DNA of 64,000 nt, taken from the NCBI GenBank assembly GCA_004154925.1, contig QJNS01000010.1, positions 310,001 through 374,000 of the forward strand. Direction: 5' to 3'. The notes under the pieces are model-generated. The model saw only the letters and a program-made list of their open reading frames with translations. It ran no database searches and was not told where the DNA came from. Every line of letters begins with the position of its first letter. Within the stretch, counting starts at the first letter, position 1. Both the position numbers and the translations under genes were made by a program. This document shows positions 1-11,985 of this stretch, in pieces. The stretch is from Monosporascus cannonballus. Taxonomy: Eukaryota > Ascomycota > Sordariomycetes > Xylariales.

Positions 1-930
1 TTCCTGCTTCTCACTGCCTGCGAGTCGGATACGTCCATCAAGCTCTGGGACGTCCGTTCCATACATACCTCGCGCCAGAAGACGCCCTCTCCTCTATCCG
101 TCACTGCACCCCCTGCCTCCCATTCTAACTGGCGCCCATTCGGTATATCGTCTCTGGCGCTCAACACGGACGGCTCCAGATTATACGCCGTGTGCAAAGA
201 CAACACGGTCTACGCCTACTCGACGGCCCACCTTATGCTGGGTCACGCGCCGGAACTCTCCACGCGGAACGGCGAGCGGGCGAGGCGGAGATACGGCGCA
301 GTCACGCAGCAGGGCCTGGGCCCGTTGTACGGATTCCGACACCCGCTCTTCCACGCGGCCTCGTTCTACGTTAAATGCGCCGTGCGACCGGCACGCGAGG
401 GACGGAGCGAGCTCCTGGCCGTCGGCAGCAGCGACAGTCGCGCCATCCTGTTCCCAACGGATGAGCGGCACTTCGCGGGCGACCTCCACACGGCCTCGAT
501 GGGCGCCCTGAGCCTTGAGAACTCCACAATAGCCACCACAACCAACCCATGTCCGACGATGGACCGCCTGAGCGGCACGCGGAGACCCCTCTTCGGAAGG
601 AACAACAGCGGCTTGGCGACCCTCGCTTCCTTCTCGGCCAGCAACAGCAACTCCTACAGCGACATCCCGATCGTGCGAAACGCCGGCACGCCGCTCGTGC
701 GGGGCCACGACCGCGAGGTTGGCGCCGTGGCCTGGACGGCCGAAGGCAAACTCGTCACGGTCGGCGACGACTTCTCGATCCGCTGCTGGGGCGAGGACAG
801 GGAGCGCGCCGCGGACCTGCGGACCGGGGGGGAGACCGGGGGGCGGCGCTGGGGCTGCGGCTGGGCGGATGTCGGGGACCATTGGGACGCGTCTGACGAT
901 GACGACGACGGTGAGGACGATGAATGTTAA
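1..930 (+). CDS. CDT2: CDT2-like WD40 protein, 3' part (5' end outside window)
   Basis: The frame is open from base 1 to a TAA at 928-930, giving 309 visible residues. WD40 signatures are seen: an IKLWDVR repeat end near residue 15, a blade around VCKDNTVYAYSTAHL, then FYVKCAVRP..LLAVGSSDSRAILF, and a last blade VRGHDREVGAVAWTAEGKLVTVGDDFSIRCW. The order of these pieces, especially FYVK before a GSSD..A blade and then a GH.REV blade, matches Cdt2/DTL, the substrate receptor of the CRL4 ubiquitin ligase. That enzyme destroys Cdt1, Spd1 and similar targets on PCNA-loaded chromatin. A glycine/arginine stretch and an acidic DDDDDGEDDE tail follow the last blade. An insertion rich in Ser/Asn/Thr lies between the last two blades. 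The family call rests on remembered similarity; the WD40 nature is clear. The start and first blades are missing because the window begins inside the gene. Confidence 0.72.
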   Translation, partial: FLLLTACESDTSIKLWDVRSIHTSRQKTPSPLSVTAPPASHSNWRPFGISSLALNTDGSRLYAVCKDNTVYAYSTAHLMLGHAPELSTRNGERARRRYGAVTQQGLGPLYGFRHPLFHAASFYVKCAVRPAREGRSELLAVGSSDSRAILFPTDERHFAGDLHTASMGALSLENSTIATTTNPCPTMDRLSGTRRPLFGRNNSGLATLASFSASNSNSYSDIPIVRNAGTPLVRGHDREVGAVAWTAEGKLVTVGDDFSIRCWGEDRERAADLRTGGETGGRRWGCGWADVGDHWDASDDDDDGEDDEC

Positions 931-1020
931 GAGGTGTCGGGCCGGTGATAGAGCGAACGGAGTGAGGAAGGAAACGAACTTGGTTTGAATTGTTATAGTT
1001 ACGAATCAAAGCGCGCATAG

Positions 1021-1065
1021 CATGGCATGGCGTAGCGTGGCACGGCATGGCATGGCATGGCATGG
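1021..1065. repeat. Pentanucleotide microsatellite (ATGGC)n, imperfect
   Basis: Imperfect tandem copies of a CATGG/ATGGC pentamer, with CGTAGCGTGG and CACGG variants inside. It lies about 90 bp after the stop of the CDT2-like gene, probably in its 3' UTR or downstream spacer. Confidence 0.85.
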
Positions 1066-1075
1066 ATAGCATTGT

Positions 1076-1115
1076 TGGACTGGACTGGACTGGACTGGAC
1101 TGGACTGGACTGGAC
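1076..1115. repeat. Pentanucleotide microsatellite (TGGAC)8
   Basis: Eight perfect TGGAC copies in a row, only 10 bp after the neighbouring ATGGC array. Two different pentamer arrays side by side suggest a slippage-prone site. Confidence 0.95.
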
Positions 1116-2253
1116 TTCGGATAAGATAGGTTATCGGTTCGTTGCAATACCCCCTTGGTATGAGTGTAGTTGGAATTAGGCCTGTTAGGAATATAGACCT
1201 AGGTAGCCAGTCAAGTGTTTGTTTTATGTACGTCGCATCGTGGAACTAAAGGAACTATGATATCAACTACACTATATACTGGTATCGCTTCGTGACTGTT
1301 GTGATGGATGTCTAACAGGTGCACGGTCTCCTGCGCTTTTCTCGAGGCAAGTCGGCCACTCAACTAGACTGTCGACAGCCAAGTAGGGGTCCTCACTCGG
1401 GCAAGCGTGGGCGATTATGTACGTACGGCGATCTGCCATCACTAAACAACCCTATTGTTCTTTTTAGAGACACGATGCGCCAAGTCCTCACCCTACATAG
1501 CCGGTGCTGGCGGTGCTGAGGCTCAGTGCCCCTTGTTAGCCGACGCGCCCAGTATCGTAAGTGCTTACGACAGCTAGTCACATGTTATAACCGCCAGAGA
1601 TGGACCTCCAAGTATACTTAGCAGTACGACATTGTCTGTCTGCCTTACATCCCTTGCTACTCACTCGCAGAAACTGACTAGGCAATTTAAGTGTTTTATT
1701 TATTTAATAGTGGTCTGCGCCGACGGCGCTATGGGATACCTACAAGTCCTTTCCCGATAATCACTCCCCCTCATGATAAATGTAAGTTTCGTGAAGAAGT
1801 CAGTCACGCCAGGGATAGCTAGATAGGCCGACAGGGGAAACCCTCCTGGTCCATGACGAGGACGCCCCAACCTAACCTCCGCGCACATACAATCCCAGGG
1901 ATGCCACGAGTACAGGGGTTGATAAAGGCTGCTTTTATCTAGTTGGTGGGGTGGGCAAGAGCCCAAGTCTCGCAAAGAGCTCACGGAACCGAAGACCTGA
2001 CGAGAGGGTGCATGTGAGCTACCGCTGTCCCATCAGCCGCGCTACATCAAGACCAAACTGATTTATCCTACCCGAATATCCGGTTGTCTCCGTCGGAATA
2101 AGGGCAACGTGCATTTCATCGCGGATTTGTATATGTTCACCTGCTTGGTTGCGACTCCCTTAGAGCCCGAGAGAGTTTCCCGATGGCTACACGCGCCTTT
2201 GGTGCTGAACTGCTTCCTACCTCCGTCGAGAAGGAAGCTAGTTGCGGTTTTCC

Positions 2254-2268
2254 GGGGGGGGGGGGGGG
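2254..2268 (+). repeat. G15 homopolymer run
   Basis: Fifteen consecutive G after TTTTCC and before TCAGCCCC. Run length is prone to slippage and base-calling error; such runs can form quadruplexes. Confidence 0.9.
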
Positions 2269-5143
2269 TCAGCCCCGGTAGCGCCCCGCGGCCCCGCGCC
2301 ATGCACCCGTAAGAGACCCAGTTCAGGCCCTCGGGCCTCGCCTTTATGGGACAGACGATGTCTTCGCTCTCCTATTGTATACAGCCTAACAGCTCCTTGT
2401 AATAGCGAAGAGCAGATAAACTACCGTACAAGGTCGTCTCCTGAATTTATCCTTTTTCTCCCCTCCATCTCACGCAACTGGTGTCCTCTCCTCGGCTTCG
2501 CATCCCTACCTAGTTGGAGCACCGGTGTCTGCTTTTGTGCCTGGCCCCGTTAAAGTTGTTTCAGTATTAACGAGCAGGCGCGGCATCTCTGGCTGGCTGT
2601 CGTCTTCTCACCTCGGCTCGGCGGTAGGGTTCGCGACCGGTCCCCGTCCTCCACACTTTTAGAAGCCCACTTCTGATGCGCAGGGCCGAGTTACCGGGGA
2701 CTGGCGCGTTTGCGTTAATTGTCCCTCAGGTCAAGTTGGCATGAGATCCTGCGGCCGCCGATACATTGAGTCTGCTGCTAGATAGTTGGGAGCTCAGGGA
2801 AAGGAGTAACAAGACTTGCTGTAAGACAAGCCGATTTTCCAGCTAATCGGCCATTAAGCACCACGATGTCAGTGATCGGAGCAAGTTCGGGAACGCTCAG
2901 CACGGATAGCGAAGAAGCACGAAGCGTATTACTTCATCTCCGGGAAATAGATGGTCGCAAATGGCTCCAAAAAATACGCTAGAAGGCATCTTCAGAACGC
3001 TCCTCGACCGCCTTTCTGAGGAAAATTCGCTTTTCGCGGTGGGTTTTCCATTCATAGCAGTTTTGCATGCAGATATCGGGAGCTCTCATCCAACGCTGGC
3101 CACGGAACTGTCTCGGCTGCACCGCACGCGTAATGGGGTCGGGAGAAGTTTCTCGGTCGCTCGCCCATACAGTCTACCAGCATCGCCACCTTCCAAAAGG
3201 CAATACTGCTATGATAAACACAGACACGTCCGGAACCTGGCCTCGTCGTTCCTTCCCATGGACAGGCAGCCCGTCTACTTTTTCTCCACCGGAATCCGGC
3301 TGCGGACCACGCTGCCGGCCCACGTCGAATAGTCCGTCGAGTGCTAAGTAACAGGGACAGTCCACACTAGGATTTCGTCCCGTCGGGGAGCGGCCGGCCT
3401 GGGACTATGTCTTGGATGATGGGACGTCAGCTCTGCGCCCCTGATCAACCGACTTCCTAGTCTCTGATCGAGTGATCTGTAGGCCAGGCGTTGTCTCTTG
3501 AGTCACGCGGGTGCGGCTGCTACAGGCCCAGCTGTCAGGGCCAATATTGGGGACGGTCGGACGAGATGGGCCTCTCATCGTATTGCCTGGTGCCTGGTGC
3601 CGGTAGGGCCTGGACCACGCGTGAGATGGATTTCTAGTTAGTCCGTCTCTGCAATCTCGCCGTTCAGGCGCACCAACAGCGTCCTTCTCCCGGCTCCTAG
3701 TTTACGGAGATCACATCATGGCGGAAGTCAATATTATCGAATTTTAATAGTGCCGAAAAAAGTGAGGCCCCACACTATGGCGAGAGACTATTAGATTTCA
3801 ATTGCGATACCAAGAGCTATTGCTGTCAACTATCAATTCTTGGATCCGAACACGGCCCTGAGCGGCCGGACGTAGCGGGTTTTGCGCGGGCGGTTCCTTG
3901 GTCTGCCCATTAGTAATAGGCAATGGTTTCGCTCCCCTCAGCAGTTGACCGAGGGATGCCCATCAAGCCGTGCCTCCTCTCCATCATCGCGGTGTGGATT
4001 ACGTAAGTAAGATACGATATACTCTTTGGAAGCGACACGAACCCCGGAGGAGCAACCCGCGCGCACATTGCCAAGCCCGCGCCATGGCAGGTCAGCCACG
4101 CGTGTGCCATGATCGCCCGGCTTATGCCTCATGCATGGCGCTAAGCTGATATTCGTGGCTCCCCCCCTTGCACGATGCTCGGAGGATGCAGCCTGACAAA
4201 GATCGCGGGGAATGGGGGGCCGTGGAACTCCACCTTGTCACGTTTGCATGCAAGTTTAACAGAAATCAGGGGTTTTCTCACATGTTCCGCGGTACGCGCG
4301 GGGAGCAGATACCTAGATATGTACTCGGAGGCGCGCAGATCCGGCTGATATTCCTGGGCATATCGGGGCTGTCAGACGCTCACTAGTCTTTGCTTTTGTG
4401 CTTCGCTCGCAAGGGGGCCCTGGCGCGAGGCCTGAACGATATATTGGTTGAGATCTTCAGCCGCACCCTTGTCCAGGTGTGCTTCTTTCGATGTCCATTC
4501 CAGTATAATGGACAGGATAGGGCGGGCTGCTCGAGGAGAGTAAAGGGTTTCGGCCGCGCAAAAAAGACCTCGATGCATAGCTGCCCACGTTTCGAGTTGC
4601 TAAAAGCCTATCTCCCGGGGCCGTCCTCGTATACGGCTCATCTCGGAGTTAGACATGGCGGAATATCCCAAAGAAGAAGGCCGGATCACAAAGTGCACCA
4701 ATCGGCTTCTTGGGCCGCCCAGTAAACAGGGCCCCGTGAACTCTACTGTACCTAGCGGCTGGTGCCGCGAACTGTCACTCAACTCGTCATAGTATCAGGA
4801 CCCGAATATGACCACTCACCACAAGTGGCAACCATTACAGACTCGACATCGGACAGTCCGCCTCTGCTTACATAAGTCGATCTCCCAGGCACACAGCACT
4901 GCGCACCTGGCAAGGGTATGGAAGGGCTGGACAACGAGCTGCACGACCTGTCCCCTGAAGCGCTTGGCAAGCTAGGCGGCACTCTGTTCCGTGGAGGGCT
5001 ACCCATTCGTGATGCGCACGCTGGGTTTGCGAATTACACAGCCTGGGACAGGGGTCTGGTAGATCAATCCTGGAGGACTGACGCCTCGAGCAGGCTGTAC
5101 AGGATGTCTGAGAACTTTCTGATGACAATGGAATAGGTGCGGA

Positions 5144-5164
5144 GATGACGAAATATTCGTCATC
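5144..5164. repeat. 21-bp near-perfect palindrome
   Basis: Arms GATGACGAA and TTCGTCATC separated by ATA. It could be a dimer-binding site or a short hairpin. No gene is recognised next to it. Confidence 0.6.
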
Positions 5165-7154
5165 GCGGGCCGGCTGTTGTAGAGACGTCTAACTGAAGGT
5201 CTACCTATTGCTGTAGACCCGGGAGAGGGTTAAGATGCGAGTTGCAATCAGCCAACGCTGCGCTACCATACTGTCGGTTCCTCCTAATAAGACGAGGGGC
5301 ATGCTAGATGGCTGCGACCCACAGGGGAGTACCAGCTAGCGCTATTAGGAATCGAACTCAATATGACATGTAATTTCCACTTATTCCGCCTTAAACAAAA
5401 GCTGTCCCCGGTTTTTATTTCCACCGGCAAGGAGTTATAACATGTTTATATCCGAAAAGCACGACTTCTTGCCAACCTTTGTTAAAGTTCGAATGTGGGT
5501 GCTTTAAAATTGGCCAGCAGTTGCCTAATAGCGCTACTAGATGGTTGCGACTGATAGACGGGAATCCCTTCAATGAAAGTTGCACGTCGGTCCTGCGCCG
5601 TGCCGATTGAAGAGATGTGATAGTACCCTGCTTGTATCACATAAAGTTGGCTGCGTCGGTTAACTAGCCACGCTCGAGGTTCATGCACATAGCCGCGTGG
5701 GGCGCCTACGCTTGAGACATCGACGCTGACTTTCGAAGCTTTTAGCGGAGGCCGTCGTCTATTGTCTCAGGGTCCAGTGACGCAGCATGACGAGAGGACG
5801 AACGGCTTTTCGCTGGAGATGTAGCTGCTGTGCACCTAGAACTATGTTGTGCGACGAACGGAGCTCCTAGGGACCGTTTTTGGGGCTCCTGTGAACCCAT
5901 GCAGCCTTGCACCCTCCTACCGATCCGCCGGCCCAGGTCAAATCTTCCGAATCAGTATGTGTATTTAGTAACAGAACCCGAGTATCCCAGCGTTGTCCGA
6001 CATCATCTATCCGGGCTGTGGTGCCACGACGAGATAGGAATCGATGCAGGAAGAAGGTCTCATGCTGGATAATGATTCCGTGATGACAATCATATGGAAC
6101 CACATGCGAGGGCGTTTATTTGCTTGTTTGTCTTACCTCTGCCAGGAGGGTCTATCTCTTCACAAGAGACCGTGTCAGGTACTCATACTTGCTGCCAGTT
6201 TCGGATGCGACAGAATCCATATAAAGCATTAGCTTAGGGTTGCCTATGATGATCGTTGCCATACTTGACCGCCTATAGGAGTCCCCGGCCGGGTCATCCG
6301 GCGACGGAATGACATCGATTACGCGACCTCAACGCCGTCAAATGTATGTGAAACAACCATTCCCGTTATAGAGGCCGTAAGAGATAGACCAATACTTGTA
6401 GGCATGTGCAACCGAATTGGGCCCATTACGACATCTCTATCTTCGCCGAATGAGTTCCTTGGACAGAAACATCTAGGCGCATCATCTAATGAAGAGATCA
6501 CGACTATCACCGAAGAAAACCCGGGGCGAGTTGCCAAAGCGGCGAATAGAACGCCGCCGTGACATGAATTGCAGGGATAGGCCCGTCAAGTTTATGCCTA
6601 GGTATTTGGTTAGTTATACAGTTGAAGTCTAGGAAGCAAGACGCTTGTGAGATGTGTCGAGGGCGACGCCGCGACTATTCGCCACCCCGCGGCGGAGGCG
6701 AAGTTGAATTATTGAATGACCGAAGCGGCCTCTCCGGAGTACTCTATAGGTCCGTCAAATGACGACCCTGGAGATCGCGACGGTGACAAGTCTAAACAGA
6801 CATTAGTGCGGTCAAGGCCCCAGCTTTTCTTTTTGCAACTAATGTTAAGCGAACAGAGCCTCAAGCTGACCGGGCAGAGGTATTGGTCTACTCGGCACTG
6901 CGGGCAGGGAAACTGGAGTCGACCCCGTTCCTATCCGGTGGAGGGCGAAATGGCAGCACCTTCATAACAATTATCAGTAGAGCTAACTGACGCGTTACCT
7001 TAAAAGGGATGTGGGAGCCGTTTTAGGCATTCTTAATGGTGATGTTATGCATGATATTAGTTGGAGTTCGGGCTAAAAGAGACAAAAAATTGTTTACAGG
7101 TGCTGCCATTCACCGTCGGTCGAATACCAGTACTTAGTAGCTTCGGAGAATCAC

Positions 7155-7477
7155 TATCCCCCCAATTGCCAACTGAGCACAGCAATAATAGGAGCGGCGA
7201 TGACGCTAGCCATATATGAGAAAATGGTCCACTTTTGGGTCGATACATGGGAGGAACGCGTGCAACGCGGGTTTGCAGCCTTTCATTGTGACGTATGTGA
7301 CGTACCGACTTGTCCTATTGACATATGTTGGTGCAAATATCACTGTAAAAATTAGATGTATGTGGAAGTATACTGCTATAAGCTGATGCGATTGGCTTTT
7401 AAGGTGCCATTTTTGAAGAGTACAGGCCATATCGCCGTTATCAGTTATTGCTGTGCTCAGTTGGCAATTGGGGGATA
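7155..7477. repeat. Inverted repeat, about 32-bp arms, 258-bp spacer
   Basis: The left arm 7155-7187 and right arm 7446-7477 are reverse complements over about 32 bases, differing by one extra C in the left C-run. The core of each arm is CCAATTGCCAACTGAGCACA or its complement. Outside the arms I see no clear target duplication. The spacer has no recognised gene. It may be a small fold-back or a MITE remnant. Confidence 0.75.
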
Positions 7478-7875
7478 CATGCATATTGATACGATGTGCC
7501 TGCAGCATCCAGGTTAAATCGGCTGACCAATAACACTCTTCACTATGTATGGTTTGAGGCGAACAAAGAGTTGGGGTTCGTTTTATCTGGCCCATTGACC
7601 AATTCCATAACGATGCCGCCGCGGCCATACCGGCTCTTGGCACCGAGGCATGACATACCGGTAGAATTCGTGCATTAGTCATTGGTTCAACCGCTCGCCT
7701 GGGTGTTCGATTATACAAGTTCCCGGAAACGGTTAAAAATCTTGTATAGCAGGGGCTAAAGATTAACGGCGCGCCTCGTCGTCTGGTGCAGTTCTCGACA
7801 TCGAGCATACCACCTATCTAAACCGCTATGAGGGGATTCGTATTCCTTCAACCCAGCGGAGTGACAGTACGCTCA

Positions 7876-7902
7876 CTATCAGGAGTCCTGTATTCCTGAT
7901 AG
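7876..7902. repeat. Short hairpin, 9-bp stem
   Basis: CTATCAGGA and TCCTGATAG arms flank a 9-nt loop. It is isolated in gene-free DNA and may be chance. Confidence 0.4.
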
Positions 7903-9632
7903 GATGTATTGGGCTGCCCTTAGAATCTGACGTATCGTACAAGAAGACCCTAGTTTATTAGGGTGCGGAAGCGGCTGCCAAGTTCGGGATGAAGCCCACG
8001 AGGGATTCGGCGCTGGGCATAGTCCCCCGCGCTAATGGGCACCCAAAGAGGTGTGTGTGCGGAAGATAACTTAGGCAGCGAATCATGTCGAATGAAACCT
8101 GGCTGGGTGGCTCGGCAATATGTGATATGCTCATGCCATCTCGCATTAATGGGGCTTTGAGTTCCTGGTATCTATCAACTTGATCTCTGACGCAGCGCCT
8201 TAGGAGCGTCCAATTATTGATAGTGTGGGGGAAGGCGTGTAAGAAGGCTGAATATAGAGAGAATGCATGGGTTACGTAGGGGATATAGACAGGTACCCAA
8301 TCGTGTAAGCCGGACAGAATCTAGACCCAGCTGCTCGGGCTGCGGAGAAGGATGGGGCCGAGGAGACCCCACAGAGCGCCACAGAGACCTGGATCTCGCC
8401 GAAGAGATTTTGTGGTCAACAAAACGCCGGAGCCATGGCTGAATATAGGACGATCGCTATCCGCTATCAGGTCATAGGAGGGAACCCATACCGATATATC
8501 ATAGCCGATTAATCTGTCATGAACATCGAGGTTGTCGATAGGAGAGGTACTGGAATTTGATATTCGGAACACAAGCGACGAGCTAAACAAACGCAAGTGG
8601 AGATACTCTCCGTGATGATTTAAACAGGTATGAGACAGGCTGACCCGACAGAGGCGATGGGTATACCCAACCTCATATCGAACATGGTCTCAGATTGGGG
8701 CAATGAATAGTCAATGTGTACACCCTACTAAACAGCGGAGATACACGGAAGACAACAATGACAAGAAGATCAGAATTTAAAATTAGAGCACGGCAGTCAG
8801 ACAACCAAATTTCAGGCGAACATCAGAAAAGGGACGGAATACGGCTAACTTAGTGGGGGACCTCGCGACCGCGGGGAACTGGCGATGAGACAAATAAAGA
8901 GATGGGGATTTATTTGTAGAAATGACGTTGATCATAGGATGCACAAGCAATGGAGCCGAGATGTTAAGAGTCAAAGTACAACAGTAAAATCCGCCTTCAA
9001 GTGAGTGAGTGATATGAGAAAACCTGGTGTAACCCCTGCCTGGTGTCGCTGAGCGCCGAGGAACCGCGCATGGGCTAATTCGGTACTTAAGCCTAGGTAC
9101 CCCGGTAATCTTCCACCATGACAAATGAACCGGTGGAAGAGATCTTAAGCTACAGACTGCACGATCAAGACGTATTAGGCTACGTAAGTAAAATGAGGAG
9201 GGTATAGTCCGAGCGGATGCCAACAATCGCATCTCCTTGGCCAAGTTGAGCCTCGGCGGGGCATATTTTCAGATCCGCTTCCAATCCTACGCTTCCCCCC
9301 TGGGCGAGGTCCGGTCTGGGCCGGGAGAGCTCTTCAGTGGAAAACGAAGGCTCCCCGTAGCGGACCATATGCGCTCCCTTGCTCGTGATTCGCCCCCCCT
9401 GCGGTGGCCACCCCAGGACCCTGAAACCTTCCAAGATATTCCCAAAGCGGGCACCGCATTGGCCTAGGTCGCGCAGGGCTACAGGGGCAGGTGGGCAGGC
9501 AGGGTTTCGGACCCCTGCTCAAGGGTCTTCAGCCCAATATGCATTTGGTGAACGGAGCCTGCCAGCTGGGTGCCACCAGGGCCGGGGGCTTGTCCGCTAG
9601 ATATCCCCGTCTACCTGATAATCTTCACAGGG

Positions 9633-9700
9633 TAAAATATAAAATATAAAATATAAAATAAAAATAAAAATAAAAATAAAGGGGAAGAAGAAGAAGAAGA
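9633..9700. repeat. Low-complexity A-rich tract: AAAAT-type repeats then GAA repeats
   Basis: Tandem TAAAATA/AAAATA units (about 9633-9680) run directly into GGGGAAGAAGAAGAAGAAG. The composition differs sharply from the surrounding DNA. Confidence 0.85.
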
Positions 9701-11247
9701 TGGCTCAAGCAAGCCCAAATCTAGATCCTCTGGCGCATTGATCAATCGTTGCTTAGGACCCTGCCAGTCTGCGGTGCCACGATTCGCTTTCTCTATCCTG
9801 CTGCCCTTGACACATCCCCAGGGTCACACGCGCCCATTTCACCACACACACCCCACAATACCCTGAATTGTTTCCGACGAACGGGGCCACGCGGACGGTG
9901 ACGTGAGAATATCCGCACGTTCAGGGGGAGTGTAGTGCGCAGCTACATACCGAGCTACCCAGTCATGGAAAAAAATAGTACTGACCTACCGGTCCTGCAA
10001 AACAACATGAAATTCGCAAAGACGACTCTTTCCGTCACCGTCTCCCCAGGGGGGTAATTCTGATCACTATATAACGAGTTGTATCCATAAGGTAGGCATT
10101 GTAATCATGCCTCTCCTGACTAGATTGTGAGCCCATATCAGACATGTACTACGACTACCCACTACACATTACTCACCAATCTAGAGTTCAAGCTTGATCC
10201 AGCCAAGTCAAGCTAATAAGGAAGCAGCCCAAAGAGAAAATAAGATACCTATATTATATATAAACAAACAAGAGCAAGAGAGAAGAAGAAGAGCAGCCCG
10301 CCGCAAGCCAAAACCCGGCTTGGTGACTTGCCTAGCTTATACACCGGAGAGCTAATGGGAAATAATCGAAGCCACGGCTTCACTAATTTCGGCCGTGTTC
10401 ATCACTTGTTCCCCAAGTCACTCTAGTACTGCACTAGGTATGTACCGCCCTCCTTCGCCTGGGTATGCTGCGCTTAATACCATCCGGTACCTGAAACCTT
10501 ATTTTGTCTCTTCACAAAATGTGGTTGGGGGCCCCCACAAAGCCTGTCCCGCTTAGGTCCCGTTGTTGAACATGTCTTCTGCCAAGTGGCGGCCCCCGGG
10601 AGAGTGGTGGCCTATGATTCAGCTACCAAGGACCGGGAACTACTACGCCCAGGGCATATTCTAATGATCCTGCCAGAAATCCCGGCAGCCAGTAGCAGGC
10701 CCCGTTTCTTCCCCTCCTCGACTCGGAGGCAGACCAGGTCTGAACGAAGGACAGGGTGGAAGGTGGGAAGGCGAGCTTACGACATCCGGCTGTTCATGAC
10801 TATTAAAGCCTCGGGTTGGCCCACCGTTCGTCGGTGGTGCCAGTGAGCTATTCTTGATCTGGTTCAGCCTCCTGCTTCGGAAGACCATATATCACCACAG
10901 TGCGGCACAAGCACCATCCCATATCCTATAGACCGTCACGCTAAGTCGGCCGTCTCTTGACGCATCCTCTCGGTAGTAGAGACCCCCTTCACTCTTACTA
11001 TTGGTACGTCCTCTACCTGGCGAGCGGGCAGTTTAGAAGGGTTACTCGGCACTTCCAAGGCCCTTTTCGTCTAGAGTGCCACGCCGCCGCGGCCTTACCA
11101 ATTTGTCGAAACTCATTGCCGTTGGGACCTACCAAACCTTTGATCACGCGCTCGCTTTCGACAAACAGAGGGGCGCCCGTACACTCCCACACTCTTCTTA
11201 CACACACGTCCTATACTACGAGATACTATAGCACTCAAACGCCGAGA
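9701..11247. other. Intergenic DNA, probably including the promoter of the next gene
   Basis: No convincing gene. A purine-rich stretch with GAGAAGAAGAAGAG lies near 10275-10295. The last 100 bases before the ATG at 11248 are C- and CA-rich (CACTCCCACACTCTTC), as is usual for fungal leaders. Confidence 0.5.
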
Positions 11248-11985
11248 ATGGCCTTTCCCCCAGGCGGCGGTGGTGGACCTTCGTCCTCGTCATTTCCCAC
11301 GTTCCAACAATCCCAACCGGGGCCGAGAGGATTGGCCCCTGATAACGCCCCAGCAGGCCCTTTCATCCCCGAAGACGCCCAGTTCGATATCCTCGAGTGG
11401 TATCCGCACTTCCAATCCTGCGTCCGATACTTCCTAGATCACGCGCAGCACAGCGGGCCGGTGCAGGCGGTTGCGGCCTTTGTAAACATACAGCTCCCTT
11501 TTCAGCAGGCACGGCAACCAGTTGTTTCATCTAGACCTACTGGATCTCCGTCGGCTATGCCGTCTCCCCCGCCGCGGGCTGCGGGTAAGCTTCCAATGTC
11601 GAACCAACCACCCAGCACGATAAGTCTGAATCCATATATACGCCGGCTTGTGGCGACCGGGTTCGACTTTCCCGCCATACTGCATGGCTTCTTCGGCGAT
11701 GATTGGGCCGCCGGCATCGGCCATCTCCACGAAGTTGAGCGCAGGAATTACCTCTTCGCTGCGAAGAGTGCCAGCTGGCTGGACGTCAAATCTACATACG
11801 ACATGCCTGATGGCCAGAGCATCCCGTTCTTACGGCCGCTCCAGAACGTCAGCGAGAAGGAGATCATCAGCGCCGAGTCGAACTGGAGCGAGTGGCTCGC
11901 GATGCAGGACTGGATGGTCGGGCCCCGGTCTCCCGAGGCCGAAGCAGGTGGCATCCCCGTCGTAGTAAAGAGCGAAGAAGTCTGA
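11248..11985 (+). CDS. Conserved Pezizomycotina protein (often auto-named Ilp/apoptosis-inhibitor-like)
   Basis: A single-exon frame of 245 aa. I chose the ATG at 11248 (context GAGAATGGCC, protein start MAFPPGGGGG) over an in-frame start 97 codons upstream, because the upstream part is leader-like and unconserved in character. After a Gly/Ser/Pro-rich N-terminus comes a conserved-looking core: FDILEWYPHFQSCVRYFLDH, AVAAFVNIQLPFQ, then SLNPYIRRLVATGFDFPAIL, HGFFGDDWAAGIGHLHEVER, RNYLFAAKSASW, IPFLRPLQNV and a tryptophan-rich end WSEWLAMQDWMVGPR. I recall this pattern from uncharacterised proteins of filamentous ascomycetes that databases label Ilp or apoptosis inhibitor. The label is not strong evidence of function. 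No signal peptide or membrane segment is seen; it is likely cytosolic or nuclear. The stop TGA is at 11983-11985. Confidence 0.75.
   Translation: MAFPPGGGGGPSSSSFPTFQQSQPGPRGLAPDNAPAGPFIPEDAQFDILEWYPHFQSCVRYFLDHAQHSGPVQAVAAFVNIQLPFQQARQPVVSSRPTGSPSAMPSPPPRAAGKLPMSNQPPSTISLNPYIRRLVATGFDFPAILHGFFGDDWAAGIGHLHEVERRNYLFAAKSASWLDVKSTYDMPDGQSIPFLRPLQNVSEKEIISAESNWSEWLAMQDWMVGPRSPEAEAGGIPVVVKSEEV

Larger units (their letters stand above)
1120..9630. other. Long stretch without a recognisable gene
   Basis: About 8.5 kb at roughly balanced base composition. Reading frames on both strands are short and none shows a domain, a codon pattern or a splice-linked series that I recognise. The longest, on the minus strand at 7206-7808, gives 200 residues of no recognisable family. 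There is no strong AT bias, so this is not RIP-degraded repeat DNA like the block at 35-48 kb. Local items (G15 run, palindromes, one long inverted repeat) are listed separately. Confidence 0.6.

Noticed and set aside
2620..2660. GGGTTCGCGACC as a tRNA B-box
   Set aside because: No A-box at the right distance and no acceptor stem.
4918..5136. 72-codon frame MEGLDNELHDLSPEALGKLG..
   Set aside because: Codon choice looks somewhat gene-like, but it is too short and isolated, with no exon partners or recognisable family.
7206..7808. 200-codon minus-strand open frame
   Set aside because: No domain, no codon pattern, no splice partners, and it overlaps the inverted repeat. A frame of this length can occur by chance in a 64-kb six-frame search.
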